A stretch of 43,363 nucleotides of DNA from an uncultured Gammaproteobacteria bacterium. Its GTDB lineage: Bacteria > Pseudomonadota > Gammaproteobacteria > Pseudomonadales > Ketobacteraceae. Every line of letters starts with the position of its first letter. Within the stretch, counting starts at the first letter, position 1. A program made the position numbers and the translations under genes. Below the pieces are notes generated by a model, which saw only the letters and a program-made list of their open reading frames with translations, did not search any database and had not been told where the DNA came from. Shown in pieces: positions 24,307 through 33,027 of the stretch. The stretch lies in the NCBI GenBank assembly GCA_913063125.1, contig CAJXZM010000036.1, positions 1 through 43,363 on the forward strand. Direction: 5' to 3'.

Positions 24307-26355
24307 TTAGTTACCGTTGTTACCTGCATTGGCAGCACTAGACGCAGGAACTTCGTTACCCTGTGTAGTAGCTGTCATGTTAGTCAATACACCAGTTTCA
24401 GTACGAACAAGACCTAGAGCCTCACAAGTCTGGAATTCACCGCGCATAACTAGACGTGAACGGCCCGCCCAAGTAACTATACCGTCAGTAGCATCGTCAG
24501 CTAGTGTAGAAAGACCACCACCAAAGACTGTGTCGATAGTAGTTGCATTGATTGCACCAGTTTCGTGTGCTGCAAGATCAGCAATCAGAGTCAAAGAACC
24601 TGTTGCTGGAACACGAGTACCGTCTTGTAAGAACATGTAAGACTGTACAGCACCACTAGTAGATGCAGACGTGTTAGTCAAACGGATGAAGAAATCATCA
24701 GTAGACTGAGGCTTAGGCAAGTTGAAAACTGTTGCACTACAGCCGTTCTTGAACAAAGTAGCAAACACACCAGAAGCAGGTATGCTATCTAAGTAACGAA
24801 CGTTAGAGTAGTTGATGCTTGCATCGCCATTGATAGTAATTTCTTCAATTTCAGTAGTAGTATCAGCTACTAGACAAACCGCAAAGTTACGCTCTACTTG
24901 AGAGTTAGTAACGTTTAAGCTTAATGAAGTTACACCACCAGCAATTGCCAAAACTACGTTATTATCAGAAGCACCGTTAAGGTCTGTAAGGCTAAGCCCT
25001 TGACAAGCCGCTTTAACAGCAGTGTCAGTTGACGTAGCTAATGTTGCAAGCGCACCTAAATCAACCAATACCGCATTGCTTAATCCAGCGAAAGTAGTTG
25101 AACTAAGAACGATACCTAGCGCGTCATCAGCGTTCAAACCGAAATCATTCAATGCATCTTCGTTTCGTGTGTTATCACGAACATCTACACGCAATGCACC
25201 GATCGCATTAAAACGAGCAGTTGCAGCGGCACTACTAAATTCAGACGCAGTATCAGAGAAGCTCTTACTGCTGCTCCCTTCACCAACGTTGATAGCCTTT
25301 ACAAAGCTAGTATCAATTGCACGCGTTTGAACAGTAACAGCCTGCTCTGATTGCTGTACTTTAAAACCAGCTTGCGCTTGGTCACGAGCATCAGCATCGG
25401 AAGCATCAACCTGTGCACTCAATGTAACAAACTTTTGAGTTTCAGTGTCAAACCCAGAACCAACACGAGACAAAGAACCCGTTACGTTAGTCAAGCCACC
25501 AGGAAGGTTAGTGTTGCTATCTAGGCTACGGAAGTTGAATGACACAGTACCGTCAGTCACGGCAACTGCAGCAGCAGCAGCAGTAGTAGCAAAAGTCGAA
25601 GCTTCACTAGTACCGCTTACCGCTAAAGAACCAACAGTACCAGTGATAACAACCTCAACGATGTTGTTTGTGTTACCCGCACCAGCTGCAACCAAAGCAG
25701 CTTCAAAGTCACCAATCGCACCATCACCAATTGTGTTAGTAGTAGCAGCGTTGGCAAGTACATTATTCACATAGTATGTACCAGCAGCAGTAATACCTAA
25801 CGCAGTTAATTCTGCTTGCAAATCACTACCAGCCGCAGCAGGTAGAGTTAACGTACCTGAACTTGAATCGATTAAGGTTTGTGTCGCGAAGAAAGTTGCT
25901 GTAGCTGCAGAATTCAACTCAGCGGCACCAGCAGTACCTAACTGTAACGATAATACGTTAGCGTTGTTTTGCAACGTAAAGCCGTTAGTAGTAGCACTAG
26001 TAACAGCACCAATGGTGAACTGAGAAGCAGTTAAGTTAGTGCTGAAGATAGCACTAGTGTTAGTTACAGAAAGTTTTACTGTATCACCAGCAGCTAACTG
26101 AGCAGTTTTGTTACCTGCTTTATAAGCGAACTCAATGTTCTGTAAGTTTGCTTTAGTAGTGGTCGAATTAGGACCAAACATTTCATCCGCAAATGTAACA
26201 ATACCACAGTTAGTGATGTTGTTTGATCCAGTGAATGCTGCATTACAGTCAACTGTACCTGTTTCCGTTGTAGCATATTGTAGCTGACCTGCAAACGCAG
26301 AACCAGATACAAGTGCCGCAGCAATAGCACTACTTAATAGTGTTTTTTTCAACAT
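24307..26355 (-). CDS. Exported S-layer-like surface protein
   Basis: This 682-residue protein has a standard Sec signal: MLKK, hydrophobic core, SAFA before Gly23. The mature part is dominated by Ala, Thr, Ser, Asn, Val and Leu, with few Lys, Arg or aromatic residues, as in S-layer and other abundant surface proteins. It has Cys pairs (VDCNAAF/NNITNCG near 37-51, AACQG, FAVCLV, NGCSAT, FQTCEA), which suggests oxidation in the periplasm. No enzyme motif, anchor or autotransporter domain is visible. GGAG lies 11 bases before the ATG, the leader is structured, and a strong terminator follows. The gene lies downstream of the T2SS secretin gene and upstream of the O-antigen export operon. I infer a T2SS-secreted, LPS-attached layer or matrix protein. 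The family is not recognised by name. Confidence 0.75.
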   Translation of the reverse strand: MLKKTLLSSAIAAALVSGSAFAGQLQYATTETGTVDCNAAFTGSNNITNCGIVTFADEMFGPNSTTTKANLQNIEFAYKAGNKTAQLAAGDTVKLSVTNTSAIFSTNLTASQFTIGAVTSATTNGFTLQNNANVLSLQLGTAGAAELNSAATATFFATQTLIDSSSGTLTLPAAAGSDLQAELTALGITAAGTYYVNNVLANAATTNTIGDGAIGDFEAALVAAGAGNTNNIVEVVITGTVGSLAVSGTSEASTFATTAAAAAVAVTDGTVSFNFRSLDSNTNLPGGLTNVTGSLSRVGSGFDTETQKFVTLSAQVDASDADARDQAQAGFKVQQSEQAVTVQTRAIDTSFVKAINVGEGSSSKSFSDTASEFSSAAATARFNAIGALRVDVRDNTRNEDALNDFGLNADDALGIVLSSTTFAGLSNAVLVDLGALATLATSTDTAVKAACQGLSLTDLNGASDNNVVLAIAGGVTSLSLNVTNSQVERNFAVCLVADTTTEIEEITINGDASINYSNVRYLDSIPASGVFATLFKNGCSATVFNLPKPQSTDDFFIRLTNTSASTSGAVQSYMFLQDGTRVPATGSLTLIADLAAHETGAINATTIDTVFGGGLSTLADDATDGIVTWAGRSRLVMRGEFQTCEALGLVRTETGVLTNMTATTQGNEVPASSAANAGNNGN

Positions 26356-26864
26356 TTTTTTTAAGCTCCATTAGCTTGACTAGTCAAATCAAAAGCGCCA
26401 ATTCTTTTGGCTTTTAATACATCGCTATTGCTAGCGAATTCTTTCAAACCATCTCAGTTTATTTTAATTTCAAAACAAATCGAAATGAATTCATGTTCAT
26501 GGTTAAAAAAAGAGCATTGAATTTAATCATGTTTTCGTTACCCCTTTCTTAGCTCGGCACATAATAAACCAACAATTTGGCCAATACAAGCAACTAGCTA
26601 AGACCTTTTTCACTAATCCATTGATTTACATTCATTTAATGCATTCACGAAGAAAGCCGTCCAAACTTTGATCAAAAAAACATTACACAAAACAAAAGAT
26701 CAGCACCCGAGAAACACAACCTTTCGTGACATCACCGACACTTAAATAGATTGTTTTTCAACCCATCTTGAGCAATATCAGGTTACCCTTTCATATAAAG
26801 ACATTAACGCAATAAGGTCTAGCATAGTAAACGCTGATATTTTTACAAGAAAACAACAATAAAA
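26356..26864 (-). promoter_or_regulatory. 509-base leader and promoter region of the surface-protein gene
   Basis: No ORF is supported in this AT-rich gap. The first 80 bases upstream of the start hold three symmetric elements: a perfect palindrome TTGACTAGTCAA at 26376-26387; a GCCAA/TTGGC hairpin at 26397-26411; and a TCGCTA/TAGCGA hairpin with a four-base loop at 26422-26437. A long 5' leader with stems is common in mRNAs of very abundant surface proteins. The promoter itself cannot be placed with confidence, and no clear terminator for the secretin operon is seen. Confidence 0.55.
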
Positions 26865-28976
26865 TCAGTCCTTTTGTGCATTATTACCCTTTTTAGCCTC
26901 ATTCCTGGCTTTAAGGTTAGCTTCTGACACCAGGCTTCCAGAGGACTCTGATGAAAGTAGCGTCCTGAAGGCTTGTGTTACTTCTTCTGCTCCCTCATTA
27001 GCGTCAATAACATAGGGGCGTATCAATATAAGAAGTTCTTCACGTGTTATCTCTTTAGTTGTTTTCGCAAACAGCCAACCGATCCACGGTATATCCTTCA
27101 GAAACGGGACGCCGTTGTTGCCCTCATCAAAAGAATCTCTAATTAAACCTCCCAACAAGACAGAACCGCCATCGCTCAACGTTAAGCTAGTACTGACCGA
27201 GACATCCTCAATAATCGGAGATCCACCGACACCGGACCCCGCGGTATTACTCAATTGCTGGGCAATGGTCAGATCAACCCGATTTCCCGACAACACCACG
27301 GGCTGAACCGTCAACAACGTGCCAGTTGTTCGATATTCGACGCTGGTTAATACATTCGAGCTCACATCACTCACCTCGCCATCTGCATTGGTTTGGCGGC
27401 TCGACACTACCGGCACTTGGCTACCGACATTAATCGTTGCTGATTCTCCACTTTTAACAAGCACTCGAGGCGTAGATAAAATATCGACTTTGCTATTTCC
27501 TATTAACGCCGAAAACACTGCGCTATCACCATGCTTATTAATGACATAATTAATCCCTGTGCTCGTCAAACTCAGCGCTCGTGAAGATCCACCGCCTTCA
27601 GAGTTTAAACTCCAATCAGCCCCATAGCTTTCATTGTTGGTTAACTTATAACTCGCCAAAGTCACCTCTACCATTACCTGGCGCGTAGGCTTATCCATTG
27701 CCTTTAATACAGGCAATATCCGCACCCACTCCTTGGGGGAGACATTCAACAGCAATGCATTCTGGTTTTTATCTATAACAATCGGCTCAGCCCCATCATC
27801 TTTTCCGCCGTGCTTGGTGAGCGTTTTAATAATCGGCTCAACAGTCTCCATTATTTCTTCTGCTAATGCGTTTTGAACTGGGTAATAATACAACCCCACA
27901 TTATCGGTACTCGCAGCAGACTCAACCCTTGGCTGATCCAACTCCCTTACCCAACGCTCAATTAACGCCAACGATGACTTGTCATTGGCAAACACCAGCA
28001 TGCTGTTTGTGATCGTCAATGGCAGAAGCTGTATTGCTCCACCGAGCCCTCCTACACGAATATCATAGCCTTGCGCTTTTAAGATAGTCGCTATCTCTGT
28101 TGCCAACTTAGGGGCATCCACAAATGCAGGGGTAATACGCGAACTAATACGACCCCGCATAAATGGCCTATCCAAGTACTCCAAAGCATCCGATGCCTGA
28201 CGAACAGCATCCAGAGTACCTCTCAGCAATAGCATGCTTTGACTTGCTTCACCTTGCACCGTTAAACCGGTATTACCGTAAGCATCGATTAACCAGCGGC
28301 GCGCATCATTGGGGCTTACCACTTTTAACATATGATAGTAGAATACAGGCCTGTGCGAAGACGGCGTTTCCGGCAGCGCTTTACCTGTCACCAGCAACGG
28401 AGGCTTATTACCTGCCGCTCCGCCTCTCAACATAACAAAGGTCAATAGTGCTTCATTTTCCTCTATGCCTACTCCGTATTCTTTTAGTACGCTAGAGGCC
28501 ATTCGATACAGTGATGCCGCTGATTGAGGCTCCGACACGCGCAATGTCACCAAGTCTTTTTTTGCTTTCAACAGGCCACTAATCACAAAGTTTTTGCCTA
28601 GCACATTGCCAAACACTTCATTAATAAACGCAGGTAATGGTAAACCTGAAACATTGAGTGTTAATTCACCGCGTTCTGGGGCTCCATTTTCTTTATCAGC
28701 ACCAAAGATGCCTGACCTAGGACGACTGGACTGCGGTATAGGACTCACCTCTGCCCTTCCCGTCTTGGTTAACGCGCCATTACCGCCAACCAGGCTATCC
28801 GGGTTTCCGGTATCTAGCTGCGTTACTCCTACTGAAACATTTTTTGTTGTTCTCAGTGGTGCAGGCACGCCATAATCTAAGCTAGCACAACCCTGCAACA
28901 TTCCCATCATCACGCCCATCACGATAGCAGGCTTAAAGGATTTTTTCGAACACACGCTAACACTCATTGCTTTCAT
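26865..28976 (-). CDS. gspD: T2SS secretin with predicted lipobox
   Basis: The 703-residue product has an N-terminal signal ending in MLQGC with Cys30, followed by Ala-Ser. It is therefore predicted to be a lipoprotein, unlike most GspD proteins but like HxcQ. A linker of about 90 residues precedes the N0-N3 ring domains (GELTLNVSGLPLPAFINEVF starts N0). The C-terminal secretin domain carries VPVVSSRQTN and the VLLGGLIRDSFDEGNNGVPF stretch with FLKDIPWIGWLF, the hallmark of the family. It forms the outer-membrane channel of the T2SS. ATG at 28976 is given; ATG at 28967 has the better-spaced GGAA. It is the last T2SS gene, 45 bases after the C-like gene, and is followed after 509 bases by the surface-protein gene. 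Confidence 0.95.
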   Translation of the reverse strand: MKAMSVSVCSKKSFKPAIVMGVMMGMLQGCASLDYGVPAPLRTTKNVSVGVTQLDTGNPDSLVGGNGALTKTGRAEVSPIPQSSRPRSGIFGADKENGAPERGELTLNVSGLPLPAFINEVFGNVLGKNFVISGLLKAKKDLVTLRVSEPQSAASLYRMASSVLKEYGVGIEENEALLTFVMLRGGAAGNKPPLLVTGKALPETPSSHRPVFYYHMLKVVSPNDARRWLIDAYGNTGLTVQGEASQSMLLLRGTLDAVRQASDALEYLDRPFMRGRISSRITPAFVDAPKLATEIATILKAQGYDIRVGGLGGAIQLLPLTITNSMLVFANDKSSLALIERWVRELDQPRVESAASTDNVGLYYYPVQNALAEEIMETVEPIIKTLTKHGGKDDGAEPIVIDKNQNALLLNVSPKEWVRILPVLKAMDKPTRQVMVEVTLASYKLTNNESYGADWSLNSEGGGSSRALSLTSTGINYVINKHGDSAVFSALIGNSKVDILSTPRVLVKSGESATINVGSQVPVVSSRQTNADGEVSDVSSNVLTSVEYRTTGTLLTVQPVVLSGNRVDLTIAQQLSNTAGSGVGGSPIIEDVSVSTSLTLSDGGSVLLGGLIRDSFDEGNNGVPFLKDIPWIGWLFAKTTKEITREELLILIRPYVIDANEGAEEVTQAFRTLLSSESSGSLVSEANLKARNEAKKGNNAQKD

Positions 28977-29021
28977 TTCCAGAGGTATTTCAATGGTTTT
29001 TAAATAGATAGGATCAAATTC

Positions 29022-29519
29022 CTACTGTTTTACTTCATATAACTGGCGACTTTGGCCTTGCGATGCTTTTTCGCCCACGTCAGGCAATGTAAAGCGCAGC
29101 CAATCCGAACCAATGGCTTCTAGCGCCTCACCACTTGGCAATGTGTCGCCAATCACAAAGGATTTTGTTTCTTCCCCCTGCTTTGCTGCAATCAATGCGT
29201 ACGGAGATGACCCATCGTTAATAATGCCGTTAAATACCCAATCTACCGTGGCGGGCAATACATCGGCCGACATTTTACCGCCTTGCTGCTTCGCTGACAA
29301 GGACGCCTCATTCTCCCACCCCCACAGGGACATGTTACTTAATCGCTTGGTCGTGTTTTTGGCTGGTGCCCGCCAAGACGCTGGAAGGTCACCCCACTCG
29401 GCCTCATCACCATCGGCCACATCCAATGTCGACACATCAGTAAACGTTAACCCGAACAACCCACTTAACAACACACCGGCCACAATCGATAGCATCAACC
29501 TCACATCCATCTGCTGCAT
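29022..29519 (-). CDS. gspC: Short GspC-like inner-membrane protein
   Basis: The 165-residue product has one membrane segment near residues 8-26. A periplasmic region follows that contains a homology-region-like stretch: WVFNGIINDGSSPYALIA, then SFVIGDTLPSG and LEAIGSDWLRF. This matches the GspC part that contacts secretin domain N0. The PDZ or coiled-coil end of classical GspC is missing, as in short C proteins such as HxcP. It would link the inner-membrane platform to the secretin. Its place just before gspD supports this. The ATG shares one base with the TGA of gspM (TGATG). Confidence 0.72.
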   Translation of the reverse strand: MQQMDVRLMLSIVAGVLLSGLFGLTFTDVSTLDVADGDEAEWGDLPASWRAPAKNTTKRLSNMSLWGWENEASLSAKQQGGKMSADVLPATVDWVFNGIINDGSSPYALIAAKQGEETKSFVIGDTLPSGEALEAIGSDWLRFTLPDVGEKASQGQSRQLYEVKQ

Positions 29520-30145
29520 CAGGATTCACCCTCTACCCAGTCATTTGGCGCATCAAAGTACATCACCAACTCCAGACGAAACGACTGATTCCGTCGATTA
29601 ACCGCATCTAAAAAGGTGACCACTACCATTCGCTGAGAAGATTCCAGCATTGTTAACAGTGACGCTAGGCTAGACGGTGTGTAGCTGCCTTTAATACTGG
29701 CATGCAATTCCAGCACCCCTGGCACATCACTGCGTGTTAAGGGCAGCACTTGTATTTGAGGCTTGATGACATTCGACATCACCGTTGTTTGTTGGAGCCA
29801 AGCTTGTATATCGGCTCGTGCTAATGAAGCACTTTGTGTTACCCAGATGCGCTTCTTTTGTGCTTCCAGCAACGCTTGCGCTGATACAGCTCTTTCCTGC
29901 CAAATGGTTTGTCCTACCAAGCCCTGCATTTTGCTCAATCGTTGAGCCATTTGCTGATAATTGGCTTGCTGCTCATCTTGCCAGCTCCACACGTGAGTGA
30001 TGACATTCCCCAACAAAAGGATCAAGACTGCCCACACACCCAGCCGCAGTCGTTGATTGGCATGCCATTCTTTAAGTGCTGGCTGTAATTGGTCGAGTGA
30101 TGCTTGAACCGCTGGGTACGCTAATATTTGATTTTTTGACATCAT
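29519..30145 (-). CDS. gspM: T2SS platform protein GspM
   Basis: The 208-residue product has the GspM plan: a short cytoplasmic start, one membrane segment near 33-52 (LGVWAVLILLLGNVITHVW), a periplasmic coiled coil (QQANYQQMAQRLSKMQGLV) and a ferredoxin-like end. GspM pairs with GspL in the inner-membrane platform. The start overlaps the gspL stop by four bases (ATGA). The identification rests on layout and gene order more than on conserved motifs, as is usual for this fast-evolving subunit. Confidence 0.85.
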   Translation of the reverse strand: MMSKNQILAYPAVQASLDQLQPALKEWHANQRLRLGVWAVLILLLGNVITHVWSWQDEQQANYQQMAQRLSKMQGLVGQTIWQERAVSAQALLEAQKKRIWVTQSASLARADIQAWLQQTTVMSNVIKPQIQVLPLTRSDVPGVLELHASIKGSYTPSSLASLLTMLESSQRMVVVTFLDAVNRRNQSFRLELVMYFDAPNDWVEGES

Positions 30146-31302
30146 GAAGAAGCCACCTTCATACGAATACGAAGATTCCCTTTGCCGCCCAACGATTGCA
30201 CATCCACCCCAGAAAAACGTGGGCCCTTCTGGAAGGCCCGCACATAAAAGCGCGGATCCTGTTGTGCAGATGTAATTTCAATCACCAATTCATCTTGTTG
30301 GTAGGTGAACTGCCCCAATACGGCATCCTTTGGTAAACGATTAGACACATCTAATAGCAAGTCGCTTTGTCGCATAAGCTGCAAACTGCCAAACTGGTCT
30401 ATTTTCGATCTTGTTCTAACCGCTGTGTCGCGGGCAATCAATATAGACTGGATTTTCACCTCAAGCGCGTCAATTTCTTCTGCAACTGCATTCTCTGCAC
30501 GCTGCCATGCCCAGCCGCCGCCCAGGCTCCAAGCAACTATGATCAAAAATATAACCACAGCTGATCGCGGCAACCATTTTTCAGCCATGCCGGCTAGCTC
30601 ATCCGCACCCTGCCTACCCCAAGGTTTACTTAACCAGGCACCCGGATCTACTGGCTGCAATCCTGCAGATGGCACAGACAAGGAATAGCTTCTTGCCGCT
30701 TGCGCAAGAATGTCAGCGGACTGACCCTCTGTACACCACTGGCTGTAAGCTAACAAGCCCCCTTTCCACACCTGAACATCTAATCCATCACGGCAATTTA
30801 CAACACGCAAATGTGCTTTGCTATCCACTTGAGGGGGCAAAGTTTGTAAAAGTGTTTCGGGGAGTGCATTAGCCGATATTACACCCTGTTGCTCCATCAG
30901 TTGTTGCTGTACTGCTGCATCCCACAACCACACCATAGCCACACCCGCATCCCACACAATGGCATGACCCGATGTCGTAAAGGGGGATATTTGATCAACT
31001 TTTAAGTTTAACGCTTCTTGCCGATCTGCCCGAGACACATGATTATAATCCAGTGTTTTGTACACACAGGCTTGTCGAGAAATAACCCATTGCGGTGGCT
31101 GACGCTTTCCAAGGCCACTGCCCTCACCTTGCCAAGCAACCTTATAGTCATGTGCATTTTTTGTACTACTTGCACATTCAAGGTCGCGCTGTTGCCATAA
31201 TCGGGGCACTGAGAAAGCTAATAGTGACTGCTTCAGATTTTTCCATGACGCCGAATTCAGTATTCGCGCTTGGCTCGTTAGTTGGTTCACTCGTTGCTTC
31301 AC
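30142..31302 (-). CDS. gspL: T2SS platform protein GspL, start uncertain
   Basis: From GTG at 31302 the product has 386 residues: a cytoplasmic actin-like domain to about 245, one membrane segment (AVVIFLIIVAWSLGGGWAW, about 248-268), then a periplasmic ferredoxin-like domain ending in GVDVQSLGGKGNLRIRMKV. GspL recruits the ATPase GspE and pairs with GspM. The 31302 start would overlap gspK by 125 bases, inside a 12-base repeat, and has no Shine-Dalgarno sequence. A GTG at 31209 would reduce the overlap to 32 bases and remove 31 residues that do not look like a GspL start. I consider the later start at least as likely. Confidence 0.85.
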   Translation of the reverse strand: MKQRVNQLTSQARILNSASWKNLKQSLLAFSVPRLWQQRDLECASSTKNAHDYKVAWQGEGSGLGKRQPPQWVISRQACVYKTLDYNHVSRADRQEALNLKVDQISPFTTSGHAIVWDAGVAMVWLWDAAVQQQLMEQQGVISANALPETLLQTLPPQVDSKAHLRVVNCRDGLDVQVWKGGLLAYSQWCTEGQSADILAQAARSYSLSVPSAGLQPVDPGAWLSKPWGRQGADELAGMAEKWLPRSAVVIFLIIVAWSLGGGWAWQRAENAVAEEIDALEVKIQSILIARDTAVRTRSKIDQFGSLQLMRQSDLLLDVSNRLPKDAVLGQFTYQQDELVIEITSAQQDPRFYVRAFQKGPRFSGVDVQSLGGKGNLRIRMKVASS

Positions 31303-32347
31303 TTGTTACTTCACTCTTTGGATCCTGTTGAATCCGTCGTTGCCACAATAGCTGTAGCGGTTTCGCTGGTCGTTGATAATGACCGGATGTTTTTTCAGCC
31401 AAAATAAAGCCGAAGTCTATCAAATAGTGTTGCCCATAGGTAGCCTCCGGAGACCATACAGTGAGATTCATTTTGTTGTCCGCTAAACGGTACCAATCTT
31501 CCCGCGTAACACCAGTGGGTATAAATCGACCTAGCGCTTTTTCCAATCCTGCATCACTTGTAATCTTATGCTCTCGCCGCGATGTGACGAATGTACGCAG
31601 TGTTGAATCTGATAACTTCCACCGCGCCTGTATAACCTCCGGTAGCACCGTATTAATATTTAACCTACCTACTCGAACCGTGACTTTTTCCATCCACCCT
31701 TGTGACAACAAGCGAGATTGCCAAGGCTTCCAACTTGGAACCCGAAACAACTCCATGATCGTTCGTAACGGTCTATTCGGCGGTGGGGCTAATCCACGCT
31801 GTCGGTAAAAAGGCGCTTCGCCCCCTCCAGCCAACGGCCGATCATTCCTGTCTGTATAATCTTTGAGCTGTGCAGACATTTTGTATGCTTCATTCTCTGA
31901 CACACCAAAGGTAGTCAAAAAACGCTGCAACTGCTCTAGCTTATAATTCGTTAGGCTGAATTTTGCACGCTCATCGAGCAACGATATTGACCAACCATTA
32001 CCCAATTTTGTTACAGCTCCATCAAGTGGCATCTCTCCACCCACAGCCTGAATGGTCATCACCCCCATGTCGCTATCAACCTGCTGAGGGGAGCCTGGCG
32101 TCGTTAATCCCGCCGTGGTATATCGCTGGGTTAGCATCAACAATGTTAACCGCTGACTCATCGCATCATGTTTCAGCAACTCATCCACATCCACCCAACG
32201 CTGTTCCACTTGATTAATCGCACTCTCTACCCATTTAGCCATTACTGCAGTGGCAAGGGCCAGCACAGCAAGCACCCAAATAACTGAGACCAGCACAATG
32301 CCTTTTTGTTTCATGTGATTACAGGCTTGTACCATCGACGCACTCAT
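31178..32347 (-). CDS. gspK: T2SS minor pseudopilin GspK
   Basis: The 389-residue product has the prepilin-like start: a cleavage Gly followed by IVLVSVIWVLAVLALATAV, which lacks the usual +5 Glu, as is typical of GspK. The large globular domain has GGEAPFYRQRGLAPPPNRPL and the INTVLPEVI stretch. GspK caps the pseudopilus tip with GspI and GspJ. The family normally ends near LLWQRR; here about 45 extra residues follow, containing SEVTSEATSEPTNEPS, encoded by a 12-base repeat. The start overlaps gspJ by four bases (ATGA). Confidence 0.92.
   Translation of the reverse strand: MSASMVQACNHMKQKGIVLVSVIWVLAVLALATAVMAKWVESAINQVEQRWVDVDELLKHDAMSQRLTLLMLTQRYTTAGLTTPGSPQQVDSDMGVMTIQAVGGEMPLDGAVTKLGNGWSISLLDERAKFSLTNYKLEQLQRFLTTFGVSENEAYKMSAQLKDYTDRNDRPLAGGGEAPFYRQRGLAPPPNRPLRTIMELFRVPSWKPWQSRLLSQGWMEKVTVRVGRLNINTVLPEVIQARWKLSDSTLRTFVTSRREHKITSDAGLEKALGRFIPTGVTREDWYRLADNKMNLTVWSPEATYGQHYLIDFGFILAEKTSGHYQRPAKPLQLLWQRRIQQDPKSEVTSEATSEPTNEPSANTEFGVMEKSEAVTISFLSAPIMATARP
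31268..31315 (-). repeat. 12-base tandem repeat in the gspK tail
   Basis: Four 12-base units (31268-31279, 31280-31291, 31292-31303, 31304-31315) encode SEVT, SEAT, SEPT and NEPS on the - strand. They lie in the family-atypical tail of GspK, and the furthest gspL start codon (31302) falls inside them. Confidence 0.8.
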
Positions 32348-33027
32348 TCAACACCACCTTTAACGAATCCATGTGGCGCACGCTTATCGCCTTTTACACT
32401 GGCCCACTGCTCATATTCATAGCTATAGCCATAACCCAGCACTTCACCTTTACGCTTTTCCCCTCGCATGATTACCCCTTCCGGCAACCCCTTCACTCGC
32501 GTGTTTTTTGGCGGCCATTGAGCATACTGCTGGCCATCTACCCCAACATACACAAAATGTACTTGATCAAGCACGGGAAATAACACCCATGCCTCTGCCT
32601 TCTTTATGAGCTGATACGCGGTTAGCTGATCAGGCACACGCAATTGTGATTCAGGGTAATAAGTTAACCACAACCGCTCATCATGCCGATCAAGATCCAT
32701 CACAAAACGCGATGGAACACCCTCTTGTTGATCCAACCCTTTAACCGATACGCCAGCGAACCGGGTGGCATTACCTGTAAATTGCCATGACGCATCTTCT
32801 GATGACATCAACCCACCCACGACATCTCTAAACCAAAAGGATTGGAGGCTACTCACATGAGATTCACTTAATTTATTGGATATTCGCTCCTGTACTTTTA
32901 GGTAGTGTGTTAGCCCCTCCATCATCATCACGGTAATAAAGCTCATGATTAACAACACTACGATCACTTCTAGCAGGGTAAACCCTTGGTGTTTGATCTG
33001 CGATGAGACGGAACGGTGCCTTCTCAT
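32344..33027 (-). CDS. gspJ: T2SS minor pseudopilin GspJ
   Basis: The 227-residue product carries the type IV prepilin signal HQGFTLLEVIVVLLIMSF near residues 13-30, cleaved after Gly with Glu at +5. The body has a GspJ-type domain with LQSFWFRDVVGGL and SRFVMDLDRHDERLWLTYYP. Length is normal. It forms the tip complex with GspI and GspK and would be processed by a prepilin peptidase not encoded here. It overlaps gspI and gspK by four bases on each side. Confidence 0.92.
   Translation of the reverse strand: MRRHRSVSSQIKHQGFTLLEVIVVLLIMSFITVMMMEGLTHYLKVQERISNKLSESHVSSLQSFWFRDVVGGLMSSEDASWQFTGNATRFAGVSVKGLDQQEGVPSRFVMDLDRHDERLWLTYYPESQLRVPDQLTAYQLIKKAEAWVLFPVLDQVHFVYVGVDGQQYAQWPPKNTRVKGLPEGVIMRGEKRKGEVLGYGYSYEYEQWASVKGDKRAPHGFVKGGVE

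Noticed and set aside
25022..25774. Plus-strand open frames of about 100 residues inside the surface-protein gene
   Set aside because: They mirror the low-complexity, stop-poor codons of the real gene on the other strand.
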